Assembly (NCBI RefSeq): GCF_002506515.1 | Contig: NZ_DAXS01000038.1 | Location: forward strand, 29,114-57,359 | Direction: 5' to 3' | DNA length: 28,246 nucleotides | Source of the DNA: Caldivirga sp. UBA161 | GTDB taxonomy: Archaea > Thermoproteota > Thermoprotei > Thermoproteales > Thermocladiaceae | Shown: positions 7,613 to 15,178 of the stretch, in pieces | Layout: every line of letters starts with the position of its first letter | Position numbering within the stretch: the first letter of the stretch is position 1 | The notes under the pieces: generated by a model | Database searches by the model: none | The model's input: the letters and a program-made list of their open reading frames with translations, nothing else | Told to the model about the DNA's origin: nothing | Made by a program: the position numbers and the translations under genes

Positions 7613-8467
7613 ATGAGTGGTGAAGTAGCAGTTTGCATGAGCCAGATTAAGGTTGATTTCAGTGATGTTGAGGGTAATTTAAGTAGGGCTATTGAAGCCA
7701 TTAAGCGTTCCGCATCAATGGGTTGTAGTATTGTTGTCTTACCTGAAACACTGGATGTTGGATGGCTTAACCCTGATGCCCTTGAATTAGCTAAGCCAAT
7801 ACCTGGCCCATATAGTGACACCTTAGTGAACGCAGCTAAGTTGTACGGTGTATATGTTATTGCGGGCTTAACAGAGCATGATAATGGTAAAGTGTATGAT
7901 TCAGCCATTGTAGCATCCCCAAGGGGTGAATTACTGTGGAAGTACAGGAAGATTAACTTACTCCCTGAGGAGCAGGAAATATATGAAGTTGGTGATAGGG
8001 TTGGTGTCGTGGGTACTGAGTACGGTAGGATTGGTGTAGACATATGTATAGATAATGCACCCAGTAACCTAGCTCTGGCCCACTCAATGGCTAGGATGGG
8101 GGCTGTTATGATACTTTCACCATCAGGTTGGGCAGTGCCACCCACATATGATTTGGGTAGAGAAAGTTACTTAAATGGGCCATATGGGAGGCATTGGGTT
8201 GTTTCATACATTACAATGTCTAGATTATATGATATAGCTATGATTGGTGTGAGCAGTGTTGGTGAAATGAGTAAGGGGCCTTGGAGGGGTTGGAGGCTAA
8301 TAGGCTCATCTTTAGCCGTGGGGCCTGGGGGAGTAATATTAGTCAAAGGTAAGGAGGGCCCTGATGCTGAGGATTTAATAAGAGTTAACGTTAAAATACC
8401 TCCAAGGCAGGTTAAGGGTACTAAGTATGCTGAGCTCCTATGGAGCAGAGGCTATTTCATGCCGTAG
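7613..8467 (+). CDS. Carbon-nitrogen hydrolase (nitrilase superfamily amidase)
   Basis: A 284-residue cytoplasmic hydrolase of the nitrilase superfamily, whose members cleave amides, ureido groups or nitriles through a thioester intermediate. The catalytic triad is in the usual order: Glu45 in VLPE, Lys113 in KYRKINL and Cys145 in DICID. The spacing and length fit single-domain amidases such as omega-amidase, N-carbamoylputrescine amidase or carbamoyl-amino-acid hydrolases; the substrate cannot be decided. An aminopropyltransferase lies about 2 kb away, so a role in nitrogen or polyamine metabolism is possible but not shown. An AAATTAATTAA box is centred about 27 nt before the ATG, indicating a leaderless transcript divergent from rps4. 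Confidence 0.92.
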   Translation: MSGEVAVCMSQIKVDFSDVEGNLSRAIEAIKRSASMGCSIVVLPETLDVGWLNPDALELAKPIPGPYSDTLVNAAKLYGVYVIAGLTEHDNGKVYDSAIVASPRGELLWKYRKINLLPEEQEIYEVGDRVGVVGTEYGRIGVDICIDNAPSNLALAHSMARMGAVMILSPSGWAVPPTYDLGRESYLNGPYGRHWVVSYITMSRLYDIAMIGVSSVGEMSKGPWRGWRLIGSSLAVGPGGVILVKGKEGPDAEDLIRVNVKIPPRQVKGTKYAELLWSRGYFMP

Positions 8468-8497
8468 CCGCTTCATTAAACACACTTACAACCATAA

Positions 8498-8511
8498 AAT
8501 GCTTAAGCATT
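8498..8511. repeat. 14-nt perfect palindrome between convergent genes
   Basis: AATGCTTAAGCATT is perfectly self-complementary and sits between the ends of the nitrilase gene and the small minus-strand gene at 8550-8756. It could act in termination of both transcripts or be chance in AT-rich DNA. Confidence 0.3.
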
Positions 8512-8549
8512 AACGTAGGCTAGCTTCAGTGTGATCCTAATTAACGTGA

Positions 8550-8756
8550 TTAGTTAGCCTTATATGTTCTTAAGGCAGTATCATATGTAAATGCAGTGAA
8601 TGCTAAACCACCGTAAATTACGAATACCTCATTGTTAGGCCTCCTATCATCTTGCTCATAGCCTATATAGGTGCTGTTGGCCTTAATGTTAGTAATTCTA
8701 TTCCTCATGTTCCCTTTAGTTAAACCTAATGTGGAATTTATTCTTGGGACGTTCAT
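8550..8756 (-). CDS. Small unknown protein
   Basis: A 68-residue protein with no recognised family. From ATG 8756 it starts MNVPRINSTLG and has a basic, Asn-rich first half and a more hydrophobic end with several Tyr, Phe and Ala. There is no CxxC or clear membrane helix. The start is chosen because a GAGGTGA ribosome-binding motif (8762-8768) lies 5 nt before this ATG. A GTG at 8765 is in frame and would add three residues, but it overlaps that motif. A CTTTATAAA box (8791-8799 on the minus strand) gives a transcript start near 8770. The combination of promoter, ribosome site and open frame makes it likely real despite its size. Confidence 0.55.
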   Translation of the reverse strand: MNVPRINSTLGLTKGNMRNRITNIKANSTYIGYEQDDRRPNNEVFVIYGGLAFTAFTYDTALRTYKAN

Positions 8757-8790
8757 TTTACTCACCTCGAGTTACTCTTCCACTCTAGGT

Positions 8791-8799
8791 TTTATAAAG
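8791..8799 (-). promoter_or_regulatory. TATA box of the small unknown gene
   Basis: CTTTATAAA on the minus strand. The predicted start of transcription is near 8770, just before the GAGGTGA ribosome-binding motif, so this is one of the few genes here with a short leader plus a Shine-Dalgarno motif at a first gene. Confidence 0.55.
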
Positions 8800-8918
8800 C
8801 TTTCTCCTTTCAGAAAACTTAATTCATATTCAATATAGGGAATTCGGCAATCAATATAGGTAGTTAATTCCTTAGTAATGATGATCTTTAAGCTTAAGTG
8901 AATTACCCTAAGTATTAA

Positions 8919-10226
8919 TCACATATCCTCCTCAATAACTCTTAATCCAAGCAACCTAGCCATTACCTTTAAGTCCTCCCTCCAGTCACCGTAGAACACT
9001 ACCCTATGCCATCCAGCCCTCCAAACCCAATTCCTTGCTAACGCTTCAACATTAGCCTTAGCTACTAGTTTTGTGGCGCATGCCCTTAAATGATACTCAT
9101 TATCAATCGCCTTAGCCGTATGCATAGCTAATACCCTCTCCTCAGGGCTTAAGCCAATCACGGTCACGGTTTCACCCACAGGTAGCTTAACATGTATTGA
9201 AAGCTTCTTACCACCTCCATGTGCTGGTGTTATTATGTATGGGCTTAAGTTCATTGAATCAAAACCCCTGGCGTTTACCGGTGCGTAACAGTGGAAGTAA
9301 ACAATCTCCCCCTTACCCATGTCTGGTGCTGGGTCATTTATGAAGCCTGGGGCATTAGCGTAGAACTTCATCAATAGCATTAATGTTCCTGAAATCAAGT
9401 CCCCTTCACACACTGATACAACCTTATCCCTAAGCGTAAGCTCCATGAATGGTAGGCATGGCCAAGTATCAAGGAAGCCACTATTATAAAGCACTATATC
9501 ATCAATGGTTACTGCATCAGCCTTATAATCCTCAATAAGCCTCCTAAGAGCCAGGTAAAGCCTAGCGGGTTTAACTAAGTCATCGATAGTGTGTTCAACA
9601 ACCTTCTCAGCATTCTTAAACCACCTCTCAGCAATGGGTTTAGCTTCATCATCAGTAACCCTACTGTAGTACTTCTCACTGAAGTCCCTAATGTTAACTA
9701 AATCCACCTTAACACCGAATATCGATTGAAGATAAGCTGGTAAACTATAGAGGTCTACACTCAATGGATACTCTAAGCGCATTAAATTTAATTCATCAGG
9801 CCCAACCACTGCAACGATCCTAGAATCCCTTAACTTACCTATGGCCTCAAGCATCCTCACGTACTTATTCAGTGAATTTAAGTTAGATAAGTCCCTTAAG
9901 ACAACACCAAATACAGGTAGGTTTGCCTTAAGCGCCCTAGAGTACTCCATTAGGAACTCACCTGAACCACCATAGGTATCGGAGAATAGTATTGTTGGGA
10001 TACCCCTTGATAATATTGGCCTAACAATACTTGGAATACTCCAGAAATTAAAGACTAACAAACCAGTGGTGCCACTTGGTAACCTAGATACTGTGCTTGA
10101 TGCCTCATTAATGCTTGATATTGTGAAGAAGTCGAATTCAATACCAGAGAAGGCCTTCTGCAGGTATTGTTTAGTATTGTCTATGAAATCCTTAGAGGCC
10201 CCTATGAAGAATACGGAAAGCCTCAT
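8919..10226 (-). CDS. L-fucose/L-arabinose isomerase-like protein
   Basis: A 435-residue protein resembling the fucose isomerase-like superfamily, whose known members interconvert aldoses and ketoses with a metal ion. The N-terminal half has Rossmann-like substrate-domain features, including the segment VVGPDEL (140-146). The C-terminal half carries an acidic CEGD (273-276), an FHC (311-313), and GWHRVVFYGD (405-414), the conserved end of this family. Glu274, Asp276 and the histidines are likely metal or active-site residues by analogy. The sugar is not known, and no sugar kinase, transporter or aldolase is adjacent. A CTTATATTTC box about 26 nt before the ATG indicates a leaderless transcript. 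The neighbouring tRNA gene is divergent. Confidence 0.8.
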   Translation of the reverse strand: MRLSVFFIGASKDFIDNTKQYLQKAFSGIEFDFFTISSINEASSTVSRLPSGTTGLLVFNFWSIPSIVRPILSRGIPTILFSDTYGGSGEFLMEYSRALKANLPVFGVVLRDLSNLNSLNKYVRMLEAIGKLRDSRIVAVVGPDELNLMRLEYPLSVDLYSLPAYLQSIFGVKVDLVNIRDFSEKYYSRVTDDEAKPIAERWFKNAEKVVEHTIDDLVKPARLYLALRRLIEDYKADAVTIDDIVLYNSGFLDTWPCLPFMELTLRDKVVSVCEGDLISGTLMLLMKFYANAPGFINDPAPDMGKGEIVYFHCYAPVNARGFDSMNLSPYIITPAHGGGKKLSIHVKLPVGETVTVIGLSPEERVLAMHTAKAIDNEYHLRACATKLVAKANVEALARNWVWRAGWHRVVFYGDWREDLKVMARLLGLRVIEEDM

Positions 10227-10397
10227 GAATTCAAATATGTTTCCTTGAAATATAAGTTTTACTGTGGAATTATGAATAATCCTAGGTCATTTAATTCACC
10301 CAAGATATTTAACTCCAGTATTGGTAAGTCAATTAAATTATTGTTAAGGAGTATTTTATTCATAGCTACTAGGTAAACCAGCATTGAGTGGGGAAAC

Positions 10398-10407
10398 CCT
10401 TATAAAC
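10398..10407 (+). promoter_or_regulatory. TATA box of the initiator tRNA gene
   Basis: CCTTATAAAC, centred 26 nt before the first base of the tRNA, the standard distance for an archaeal promoter. The tRNA would start without a 5' leader or with a very short one. Confidence 0.7.
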
Positions 10408-10428
10408 ACTCTATTTTTCAAGAACTTC

Positions 10429-10502
10429 AGCGGCGTAGGGAAGCCTGGTATCCTGCGGGGCTCATAACCCCGAGGTCGGTGGTTCGAATCCACCCGCCGC
10501 TA
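10429..10502 (+). tRNA. Initiator tRNA-Met (CAT)
   Basis: A complete, intronless tRNA. The acceptor stem is AGCGGCG/CGCCGCT, closed by A1:U72. The anticodon stem CGGGG/CCCCG surrounds loop CTCATAA (anticodon CAT), and the T arm is GGTGG-TTCGAAT-CCACC. The A1:U72 pair together with three consecutive G:C pairs at 29-31:39-41 marks an archaeal initiator rather than an elongator tRNA-Met. CCA is not encoded: after A73 the sequence continues CTTCC. Many Thermoproteales tRNA genes carry introns or are split, but this one does neither. Confidence 0.95.
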
Positions 10503-10674
10503 CTTCCCATGCAGTGCATGGCTCAGCTTAAATGAGTAAGTTACGTGATTATGGTAATGTAGCATATTAGTTAATGTTTAATTCATGAAAAATGCAAAGC
10601 CTCAGGAGCTTCATTGCGTACTTGAGTTAATGCTTAATAAGGGAACTAGGCTTTACTCATGGCGATTGGGCGTA

Positions 10675-11610
10675 ATGAGTAGTGTAATGGATCAAGTTAG
10701 TAGAATGGGTACGTATTTCATAGAGTTTGAGACCCCATTCAGTTGGCATTTAAGGGCTGTTAATAGGGTCCTATACTCTGGTGAATCAAAGTACCAGAGG
10801 ATAGCCGTGGTTGAGTTTAAGGATTTAGGTAAGGCACTTGTGCTTGATGGTAAGGTTCAGAGTTCATTATTCGATGAGTTCGTTTACCATGAATCCTTGG
10901 TTCACCCAGCAATGGTGCTTAATGGGAATCCAGAGAGGGTACTTATAATTGGTGGAGGGGAGGGTGCCACCGCTAGGGAGGTGCTTAAGTGGGATACTGT
11001 TAAGGAAGTAGTGATGGTTGATATTGATGAGGAGGTGGTTAGAGTTTCCAAGGAGTATCTACCTGAAATGCACGGTGGGTCGTTCTATGATAATAGGTTT
11101 AAACTAATTATAGGTGATGGGAGGAGGTTCCTCGAGGAATCCAATGAGAAATTCGATGTAATAATAGTTGATGCAACAGACCCATTGGAAGGCGGCCCCT
11201 CATACCTACTATACACTGTTGAGTTCTATAAGCTTGCTAAGAGTAGGCTTACACCCAATGGAGTCTTAGCCACTCAGGCAACTAACATGGCTTACGCCTT
11301 AAGGGTTCTATCAGTGATATACAGGACTATTGGGACTATTTTCAGTAAGGTGAGGCCATATCAATCATACATGCACTCCTACGATGCCCCCTGGGGATTC
11401 ATAGTGGCCAGTGATACTGCTGATGCACTGCAATTATCTCAAGCAGATATTGATAATGCCTTAATGAGGCACATTAATGGTAACACTAAGTATTACGATG
11501 GGTTAACTCATGTCCACATGTTCACTTTACCAAAACATATAAGAGCTGCACTTGAAGATAAGGAGGTTAAGCCAGCTACAGACTCAAACCCAACCTTCAT
11601 GCCCATGTAA
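10675..11610 (+). CDS. Aminopropyltransferase, thermospermine/spermidine synthase family
   Basis: A polyamine synthase that transfers an aminopropyl group from decarboxylated SAM to a polyamine. From the chosen start it has 311 residues. The Rossmann core has GGGEGAT (about 93-99), an acidic VDID strand end, and the catalytic-loop DATDP (166-170), followed by LEGGPSYLLYT. The EGGP-x-Y-x-LYT form resembles plant ACL5-type thermospermine synthases and crenarchaeal long-chain polyamine synthases more than bacterial SpeE. The frame is open up to an ATG at 10585, but the extra 30 residues do not look like family sequence. A TTAATAA box near 10633-10641 would start transcription downstream of that ATG. 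Starts at 10687 or 10705 are also possible. Confidence 0.9.
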   Translation: MSSVMDQVSRMGTYFIEFETPFSWHLRAVNRVLYSGESKYQRIAVVEFKDLGKALVLDGKVQSSLFDEFVYHESLVHPAMVLNGNPERVLIIGGGEGATAREVLKWDTVKEVVMVDIDEEVVRVSKEYLPEMHGGSFYDNRFKLIIGDGRRFLEESNEKFDVIIVDATDPLEGGPSYLLYTVEFYKLAKSRLTPNGVLATQATNMAYALRVLSVIYRTIGTIFSKVRPYQSYMHSYDAPWGFIVASDTADALQLSQADIDNALMRHINGNTKYYDGLTHVHMFTLPKHIRAALEDKEVKPATDSNPTFMPM

Positions 11611-11668
11611 CCCAGTAATGCCTCATAGCCTTAAAATTAAGGTTAAGCGCTATTTTATGAATGCGGTT

Positions 11669-12526
11669 TTAGTAAGCACTATAGTGTACTGGCATACGCC
11701 AGTCGAGTCCAATAGTCCTTAACCCAATCCTAGGCACCACTGGTGTTCTACGCTTATGTTCAGTTGAAATAACCCTCCTCCACACCTGCTCAATAAGGTT
11801 AAGGGGCTTTCCAGTGGCTTCCTGAGCCTTCTGGGGACTCATCCTTAAGTCAACTAAGGCATGGAGGATGACGTCAATGTCAGCGTAACTAATGCCTAAT
11901 TCACCCTCAGCAGTCTGGCCCTCCCATAGGCGTGGGCTTGATGGTTTAGTTACTATTGAGTCAGGTAAGCCTAAACGCCTTCCAAGCATCCTAACTTGAC
12001 TCTTATACACATCGCCTATTGGCAGTATATCGACACCGCCATCACCATACTTAGTGAAGTAGCCTATCAATAACTCGCTCTTATCCCCAGTGCCGGCAAC
12101 AATCATGTTATTGAGGTTAGCGTAATAGTAAAGTATCGTCATCCTGATTCTAGCCAGTATGTTACCGTTGGCGACTATCTCATCCTCCTTGAAGGCACTT
12201 ATTGTATTTGAGAATGATGCTCTAATGGGGTCTATACTCACTATATCATATTTTATGCCCAGCATTTGGGCTAATTGAACAGCATCCCTAACATCCTCAG
12301 GTGGTGTTGACTTATACGGCATTATTAAGGCTAAGACCCTATCCTTACCTAAAGCCTTAACTAGTAGTGATGCGGTTACGCTTGAGTCAATGCCACCACT
12401 AAGCCCTATAACAGCACCCTTAGCTCCTGTACTGCTTATGTATGTTTTTATGAAGTTCACTATTCTCCTCTCAATGTAATCGTAGTCAACGTTCAGTATT
12501 CTATCAAGGGTAATCCAAGGTTGCAT
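11669..12526 (-). CDS. nadE: NAD+ synthetase (NH3-dependent)
   Basis: A 285-residue enzyme that amidates nicotinic acid adenine dinucleotide to NAD+ using ATP and ammonia. The N-type ATP pyrophosphatase P-loop SGGIDSS is at 43-49. GTGDKSE, the downstream GDVYKSQVR and PSSPRLWEGQ give the NaAD- and metal-binding loops. There is no N-terminal glutaminase domain, so it is the ammonia-dependent form. A CATTAATTAGG box about 26 nt upstream of the ATG indicates a leaderless transcript, divergent from the PhoU-like gene. Confidence 0.96.
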   Translation of the reverse strand: MQPWITLDRILNVDYDYIERRIVNFIKTYISSTGAKGAVIGLSGGIDSSVTASLLVKALGKDRVLALIMPYKSTPPEDVRDAVQLAQMLGIKYDIVSIDPIRASFSNTISAFKEDEIVANGNILARIRMTILYYYANLNNMIVAGTGDKSELLIGYFTKYGDGGVDILPIGDVYKSQVRMLGRRLGLPDSIVTKPSSPRLWEGQTAEGELGISYADIDVILHALVDLRMSPQKAQEATGKPLNLIEQVWRRVISTEHKRRTPVVPRIGLRTIGLDWRMPVHYSAY

Positions 12527-12677
12527 ATTAGGCTACACCACTTAACCTAATTAATGCTTTCGCCTTAAGGTTAATGATGTTAATAACCATGCATTATGCT
12601 TAAACTTAAGTATTATTAGGTGTATTTAACAGGAGTAGTTTTTAATCAATCATTAATCTTATTGCATAATACTGAGA

Positions 12678-12717
12678 AATTAATACGAATTAATATGAGT
12701 GTTTAGGAGTGTTCTAG
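12678..12717. repeat. Two pairs of tandem ~10-bp repeats before the phoU-like promoter
   Basis: AATTAATACG (12678-12687) is followed directly by AATTAATATG (12688-12697). Then GAGTGTTTAG and GAGTGTTCTAG are adjacent from 12697 to 12717. The 10-11-bp period places the copies on one face of the helix, immediately before the TTTTTAA promoter box at about 12723-12731. Confidence 0.5.
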
Positions 12718-12754
12718 AGTAAAGATTTTTAACTGGTGAATAGATTAGGAGCCC

Positions 12755-13747
12755 ATGTCAATGTACCGTAGGGTTATTAGAATTGGGGAGAAGAGCATAG
12801 GGGTAACGTTACCTAAACAGTGGCTTGATTCACTGAATATTGGGCTTGGGGACTTAATAGAGGTTAAGGCAGTGGAGGATATGTTAATAATAAAGCCTGT
12901 TGTCTCTGAACATGGTTCAAGCAACACTGCAGTATTATCATCAGGTGATAGTTCCGATGAAGCCATGAGGATAATAATAGCTGGGTACATAGAGGGTTTT
13001 GACGACATAATGGTTAAGGGCCCTAGGGAAAGCATTAGGCGAGCCTACCAGATTATTGAATCCAAGCTACCTGGTTCCCTAATACTTGAGGGTGAGGAGG
13101 GTATTATGGTTAAGGTTGCTACATCGGAAACCAACATTGACCTTAAAATGGTTATAAACAGCACCTCAACAATACTTAATGCCATGTTTGATAAAATATC
13201 AACATACCTAGAATCCAGCGACTCCTCATTACTTGATGAAGCAGTAAGCATGGATGATCAAGTTGATAAGCTTTACTTCCTAGCCTTAAGGACAATTAAG
13301 AAGTTATCCTTCAGGGATCCTAAGGAATCAATAGATGATACAATAATAGTGAAGAATATGGAGCATGTTGCTGATGCCTTAGATAGGACGGCGGGAACCC
13401 TTAAGAGAATGCAGAAGATTGAGCCTGAATGCATTAAGGAGCTTAACAATAGGATTAAGGATGTTTGGTCATACACGCTTAGGGCAATAAATTCCTATCA
13501 ATCCGGCTCCAAGGAACAGGCCCTGAAGGTAATAATGAGTAGGGAGGAGTTATTAAATAGAATGTTTAATCTGGTGAGGAAACCATGCGGTGAGGAGATG
13601 GCTGGGATAATGCATGAACTACAGTTGATAATAGCCCTATCAGTGGATATAGCTGAGGCAACATTCTCAAATTACGTTAGATCAGTCACCAAGAGGCAAC
13701 CCAGTAAGGAGATTAATGAAGATAATAGTCAGCTTAATGAATCGTGA
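12755..13747 (+). CDS. AbrB-PhoU phosphate-signalling regulator
   Basis: A 330-residue fusion of an N-terminal SpoVT/AbrB-type swapped-hairpin domain (about 1-47, with R-x-x-I-R-I-G-E-K-S and V-T-L-P-K-Q-W) and a helical PhoU-like region (about 120-315). The two-domain form is common in archaea and is thought to regulate phosphate uptake or metabolism, with the AbrB part likely binding DNA. Acidic helical segments such as MEHVADALDRTAG fit PhoU metal-binding bundles. No pst transporter genes are nearby, so any target is elsewhere. The ATG is about 28 nt after a GATTTTTAAC box, and two phased direct repeats lie before the promoter, suggesting dedicated control. Confidence 0.9.
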   Translation: MSMYRRVIRIGEKSIGVTLPKQWLDSLNIGLGDLIEVKAVEDMLIIKPVVSEHGSSNTAVLSSGDSSDEAMRIIIAGYIEGFDDIMVKGPRESIRRAYQIIESKLPGSLILEGEEGIMVKVATSETNIDLKMVINSTSTILNAMFDKISTYLESSDSSLLDEAVSMDDQVDKLYFLALRTIKKLSFRDPKESIDDTIIVKNMEHVADALDRTAGTLKRMQKIEPECIKELNNRIKDVWSYTLRAINSYQSGSKEQALKVIMSREELLNRMFNLVRKPCGEEMAGIMHELQLIIALSVDIAEATFSNYVRSVTKRQPSKEINEDNSQLNES

Positions 13748-13770
13748 AGTAGCATGATATTGTGAATTAA

Positions 13771-14292
13771 TTAAAGTATTATGCTTGATGCTTCCCAAAG
13801 CATCTTTGATGCGATTGACCTATCTCCAAGGTAGTATCGCTCATGGGCTGCGTCTGAAAGGGCAATTGAGGCTAGTGCCCTAAGGGGCATGTTAACGTAG
13901 GTATGCGTAATCTCCTTAATCTTAAGCCTTAGGTCACTTATCTTCATTATTAGCGCTGACCCAATAATTACCATTGAGTCGCCTAACTCCTTAATTAAAC
14001 TATTAATCCTAGATACACCCCCCTCAGTAATAGCTACCATGGTAATCCCCTTATCCCCACTATACCTATTAACTAAACCATTATTAATTAACTTTCTTAA
14101 CTCACCCCAAACGTCACTTGAGTACCATGGTGGATACTCATAACTTACCCCAAGGTGATTCCTTAGTAGGTACAGTATCATGAATAGCCTTAAAGCCTCC
14201 ATCTTAGATTCATTCAATATAAGTAAGATCACATCGCTGAGCTCCACCCTTCTAAAGCCCGGGAGATTAATGAGATTACTGGAATTAGCCAT
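13771..14292 (-). CDS. Putative winged-helix protein, unknown function
   Basis: A 173-residue protein from the chosen start (MANSSNLINLPG). The region about 20-105 has the look of a winged helix: an N-terminal helix, W-x-x-L-R-K-L-I-N-N-G-L-V, then a short beta-hairpin and ITEGGVSRIN. The C-terminal part is helical and charged. It could be a transcription regulator but the family is not certain. The ATG at 14292 is preferred over the in-frame ATG at 14325 because a TTAATAAA box (14314-14321 on the minus strand) is centred 25-26 nt before 14292. It is divergent from the zinc-ribbon gene. Confidence 0.7.
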   Translation of the reverse strand: MANSSNLINLPGFRRVELSDVILLILNESKMEALRLFMILYLLRNHLGVSYEYPPWYSSDVWGELRKLINNGLVNRYSGDKGITMVAITEGGVSRINSLIKELGDSMVIIGSALIMKISDLRLKIKEITHTYVNMPLRALASIALSDAAHERYYLGDRSIASKMLWEASSIIL

Positions 14293-14312
14293 TAATGAGC
14301 CGGCTAATGCAT

Positions 14313-14327
14313 ATTTATTAAGCATTC
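14313..14327 (-). promoter_or_regulatory. BRE/TATA promoter of the winged-helix gene
   Basis: On the minus strand this reads GAATGCTTAATAAAT, identical to the promoter at 4246-4260. The TATA-like core is 25-26 nt before the ATG at 14292, which sets the start of this gene. Confidence 0.6.
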
Positions 14328-14336
14328 GTGGAAAGG

Positions 14337-14344
14337 TTTATTAT
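14337..14344 (+). promoter_or_regulatory. TATA box of the zinc-ribbon gene
   Basis: TTTATTAT, centred 25-26 nt before the ATG at 14366. The divergent promoter for the winged-helix gene is about 20 bp away, so one bound protein could affect both. Confidence 0.6.
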
Positions 14345-14365
14345 CCTACCCCTTAATTCAACACC

Positions 14366-14557
14366 ATGGAGTACTTAATTGTCAGATGCCCTAAGTGTAG
14401 TATGCCCTCAGCAGTGAGGCTTGGTTCAGTAAGCCACATGTGCCCCTACTGCGGTAGTAGGTTTAGGATAAGTGAAGGCACTATAATTACTAGGGCTAGG
14501 AATGGTAGGGAGGCCAGTGAGCTCATAAGGAGGATCCTGGCTCAACCCCATCATTAG
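14366..14557 (+). CDS. Small zinc-ribbon protein (DUF1922-like)
   Basis: A 63-residue protein with two cysteine knuckles, C8-x2-C11 and C26-x2-C29, separated by 14 residues, the layout of a rubredoxin-like zinc ribbon. The C-terminal half is a basic helix (REASELIRRIL). It resembles archaeal DUF1922-type proteins, though that match is from pattern only. The leaderless start is supported by the TATA box at 14337-14344. The last 35 nt overlap the end of the convergent phosphoesterase gene. Confidence 0.8.
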   Translation: MEYLIVRCPKCSMPSAVRLGSVSHMCPYCGSRFRISEGTIITRARNGREASELIRRILAQPHH

Positions 14558-15089
14558 GCTTAGTGAGTTCATCAGCCCTCGTTATTAACCTACCGAACTC
14601 ATACTCATTAAACCACCCACACCCCTGAATCCTCACCTTAATTAGGCCTGAATCCAAGCTAACAATGGCCATGGTTCCATCTTCACCATTAGGGCCTATG
14701 AGTGAGCCAGGGTTAATTACTATTAATTCACCTAGGTTCTCAACCATTGCCCTATGAGTATGGCCAGTTAACACTAATCTAGCGTTAAAGTAATGGGCTA
14801 GCCTCCTTAAATGTAACCTAGCCTCCTTTTGGTGGCCATGAATAATAAGGAGCCTTAAACCCTCAAGGTCAAGTAACTCCTTATCCGGCAATGGTACTGC
14901 GTCGCTTTCACCAGCAACCGCAATTAATTCACCTAACCTCCTTAAATCATTTAAAACCTGTTCATTAGATAAATCACCAGTATGGATTATTATGTTGAAG
15001 TGCCCATTCATAATGAACTTCACTAGGCAATTATCAGGTAATCCGCCATTAACTATGTGAGTATCACCTATTACAGCTAACCTAATCAT
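14523..15089 (-). CDS. YfcE/MJ0936-type metallophosphoesterase
   Basis: A 188-residue calcineurin-like phosphodiesterase of the small archaeal YfcE/MJ0936 group, with a two-metal site. The visible ligands are Asp9 and His11 (GDTH), Asp39 (TGD), His84 and His86 (HGH), and His110 and His112 (GHTH). The usual GN(C/H)D or GNxD motif reads GESD at 60-63, so the normal metal-bridging Asn is replaced by Glu61. Substrates in the family include p-nitrophenyl phosphodiesters and cyclic nucleotides; the biological one is unknown. A GTTTTAATAAC box about 27 nt before the ATG supports a leaderless transcript. Its end overlaps the convergent zinc-ribbon gene. Confidence 0.9.
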   Translation of the reverse strand: MIRLAVIGDTHIVNGGLPDNCLVKFIMNGHFNIIIHTGDLSNEQVLNDLRRLGELIAVAGESDAVPLPDKELLDLEGLRLLIIHGHQKEARLHLRRLAHYFNARLVLTGHTHRAMVENLGELIVINPGSLIGPNGEDGTMAIVSLDSGLIKVRIQGCGWFNEYEFGRLITRADELTKPNDGVEPGSSL

Positions 15090-15148
15090 GCAGTTACTGG
15101 TGGGCTTCCAGTTATTAAAACCATACCCTATTAATGGCTCTGGGAATC

Positions 15149-15156
15149 TTTATAAT
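15149..15156 (+). promoter_or_regulatory. TATA box of the DUF1641-like/HAD operon
   Basis: TTTATAAT, centred about 26.5 nt before the ATG at 15179. The HAD gene downstream overlaps the first gene and should be transcribed from this promoter. Confidence 0.6.
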
Positions 15157-15178
15157 TTAAGCCCTCTGAATATTAAGC

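Noticed and set aside
7591..8145. Long minus-strand frame (184 codons) over the nitrilase gene
   Set aside because: The plus strand carries the complete Glu-Lys-Cys triad, so the antisense frame is a shadow despite its length.
10066..10376. Two overlapping plus-strand frames upstream of the tRNA
   Set aside because: They cover the N-terminal coding region and promoter of the isomerase-like gene and show no protein family features.
10585..10674. N-terminal extension of the aminopropyltransferase from ATG 10585
   Set aside because: The 30 added residues do not resemble the family, and a promoter-like box near 10637 would start the transcript after that ATG. It is not fully excluded.
13787..13804. 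Short hairpin GATGCTT/AAGCATC at the end of the winged-helix gene
   Set aside because: It lies within coding sequence near the stop and is short enough to be chance.
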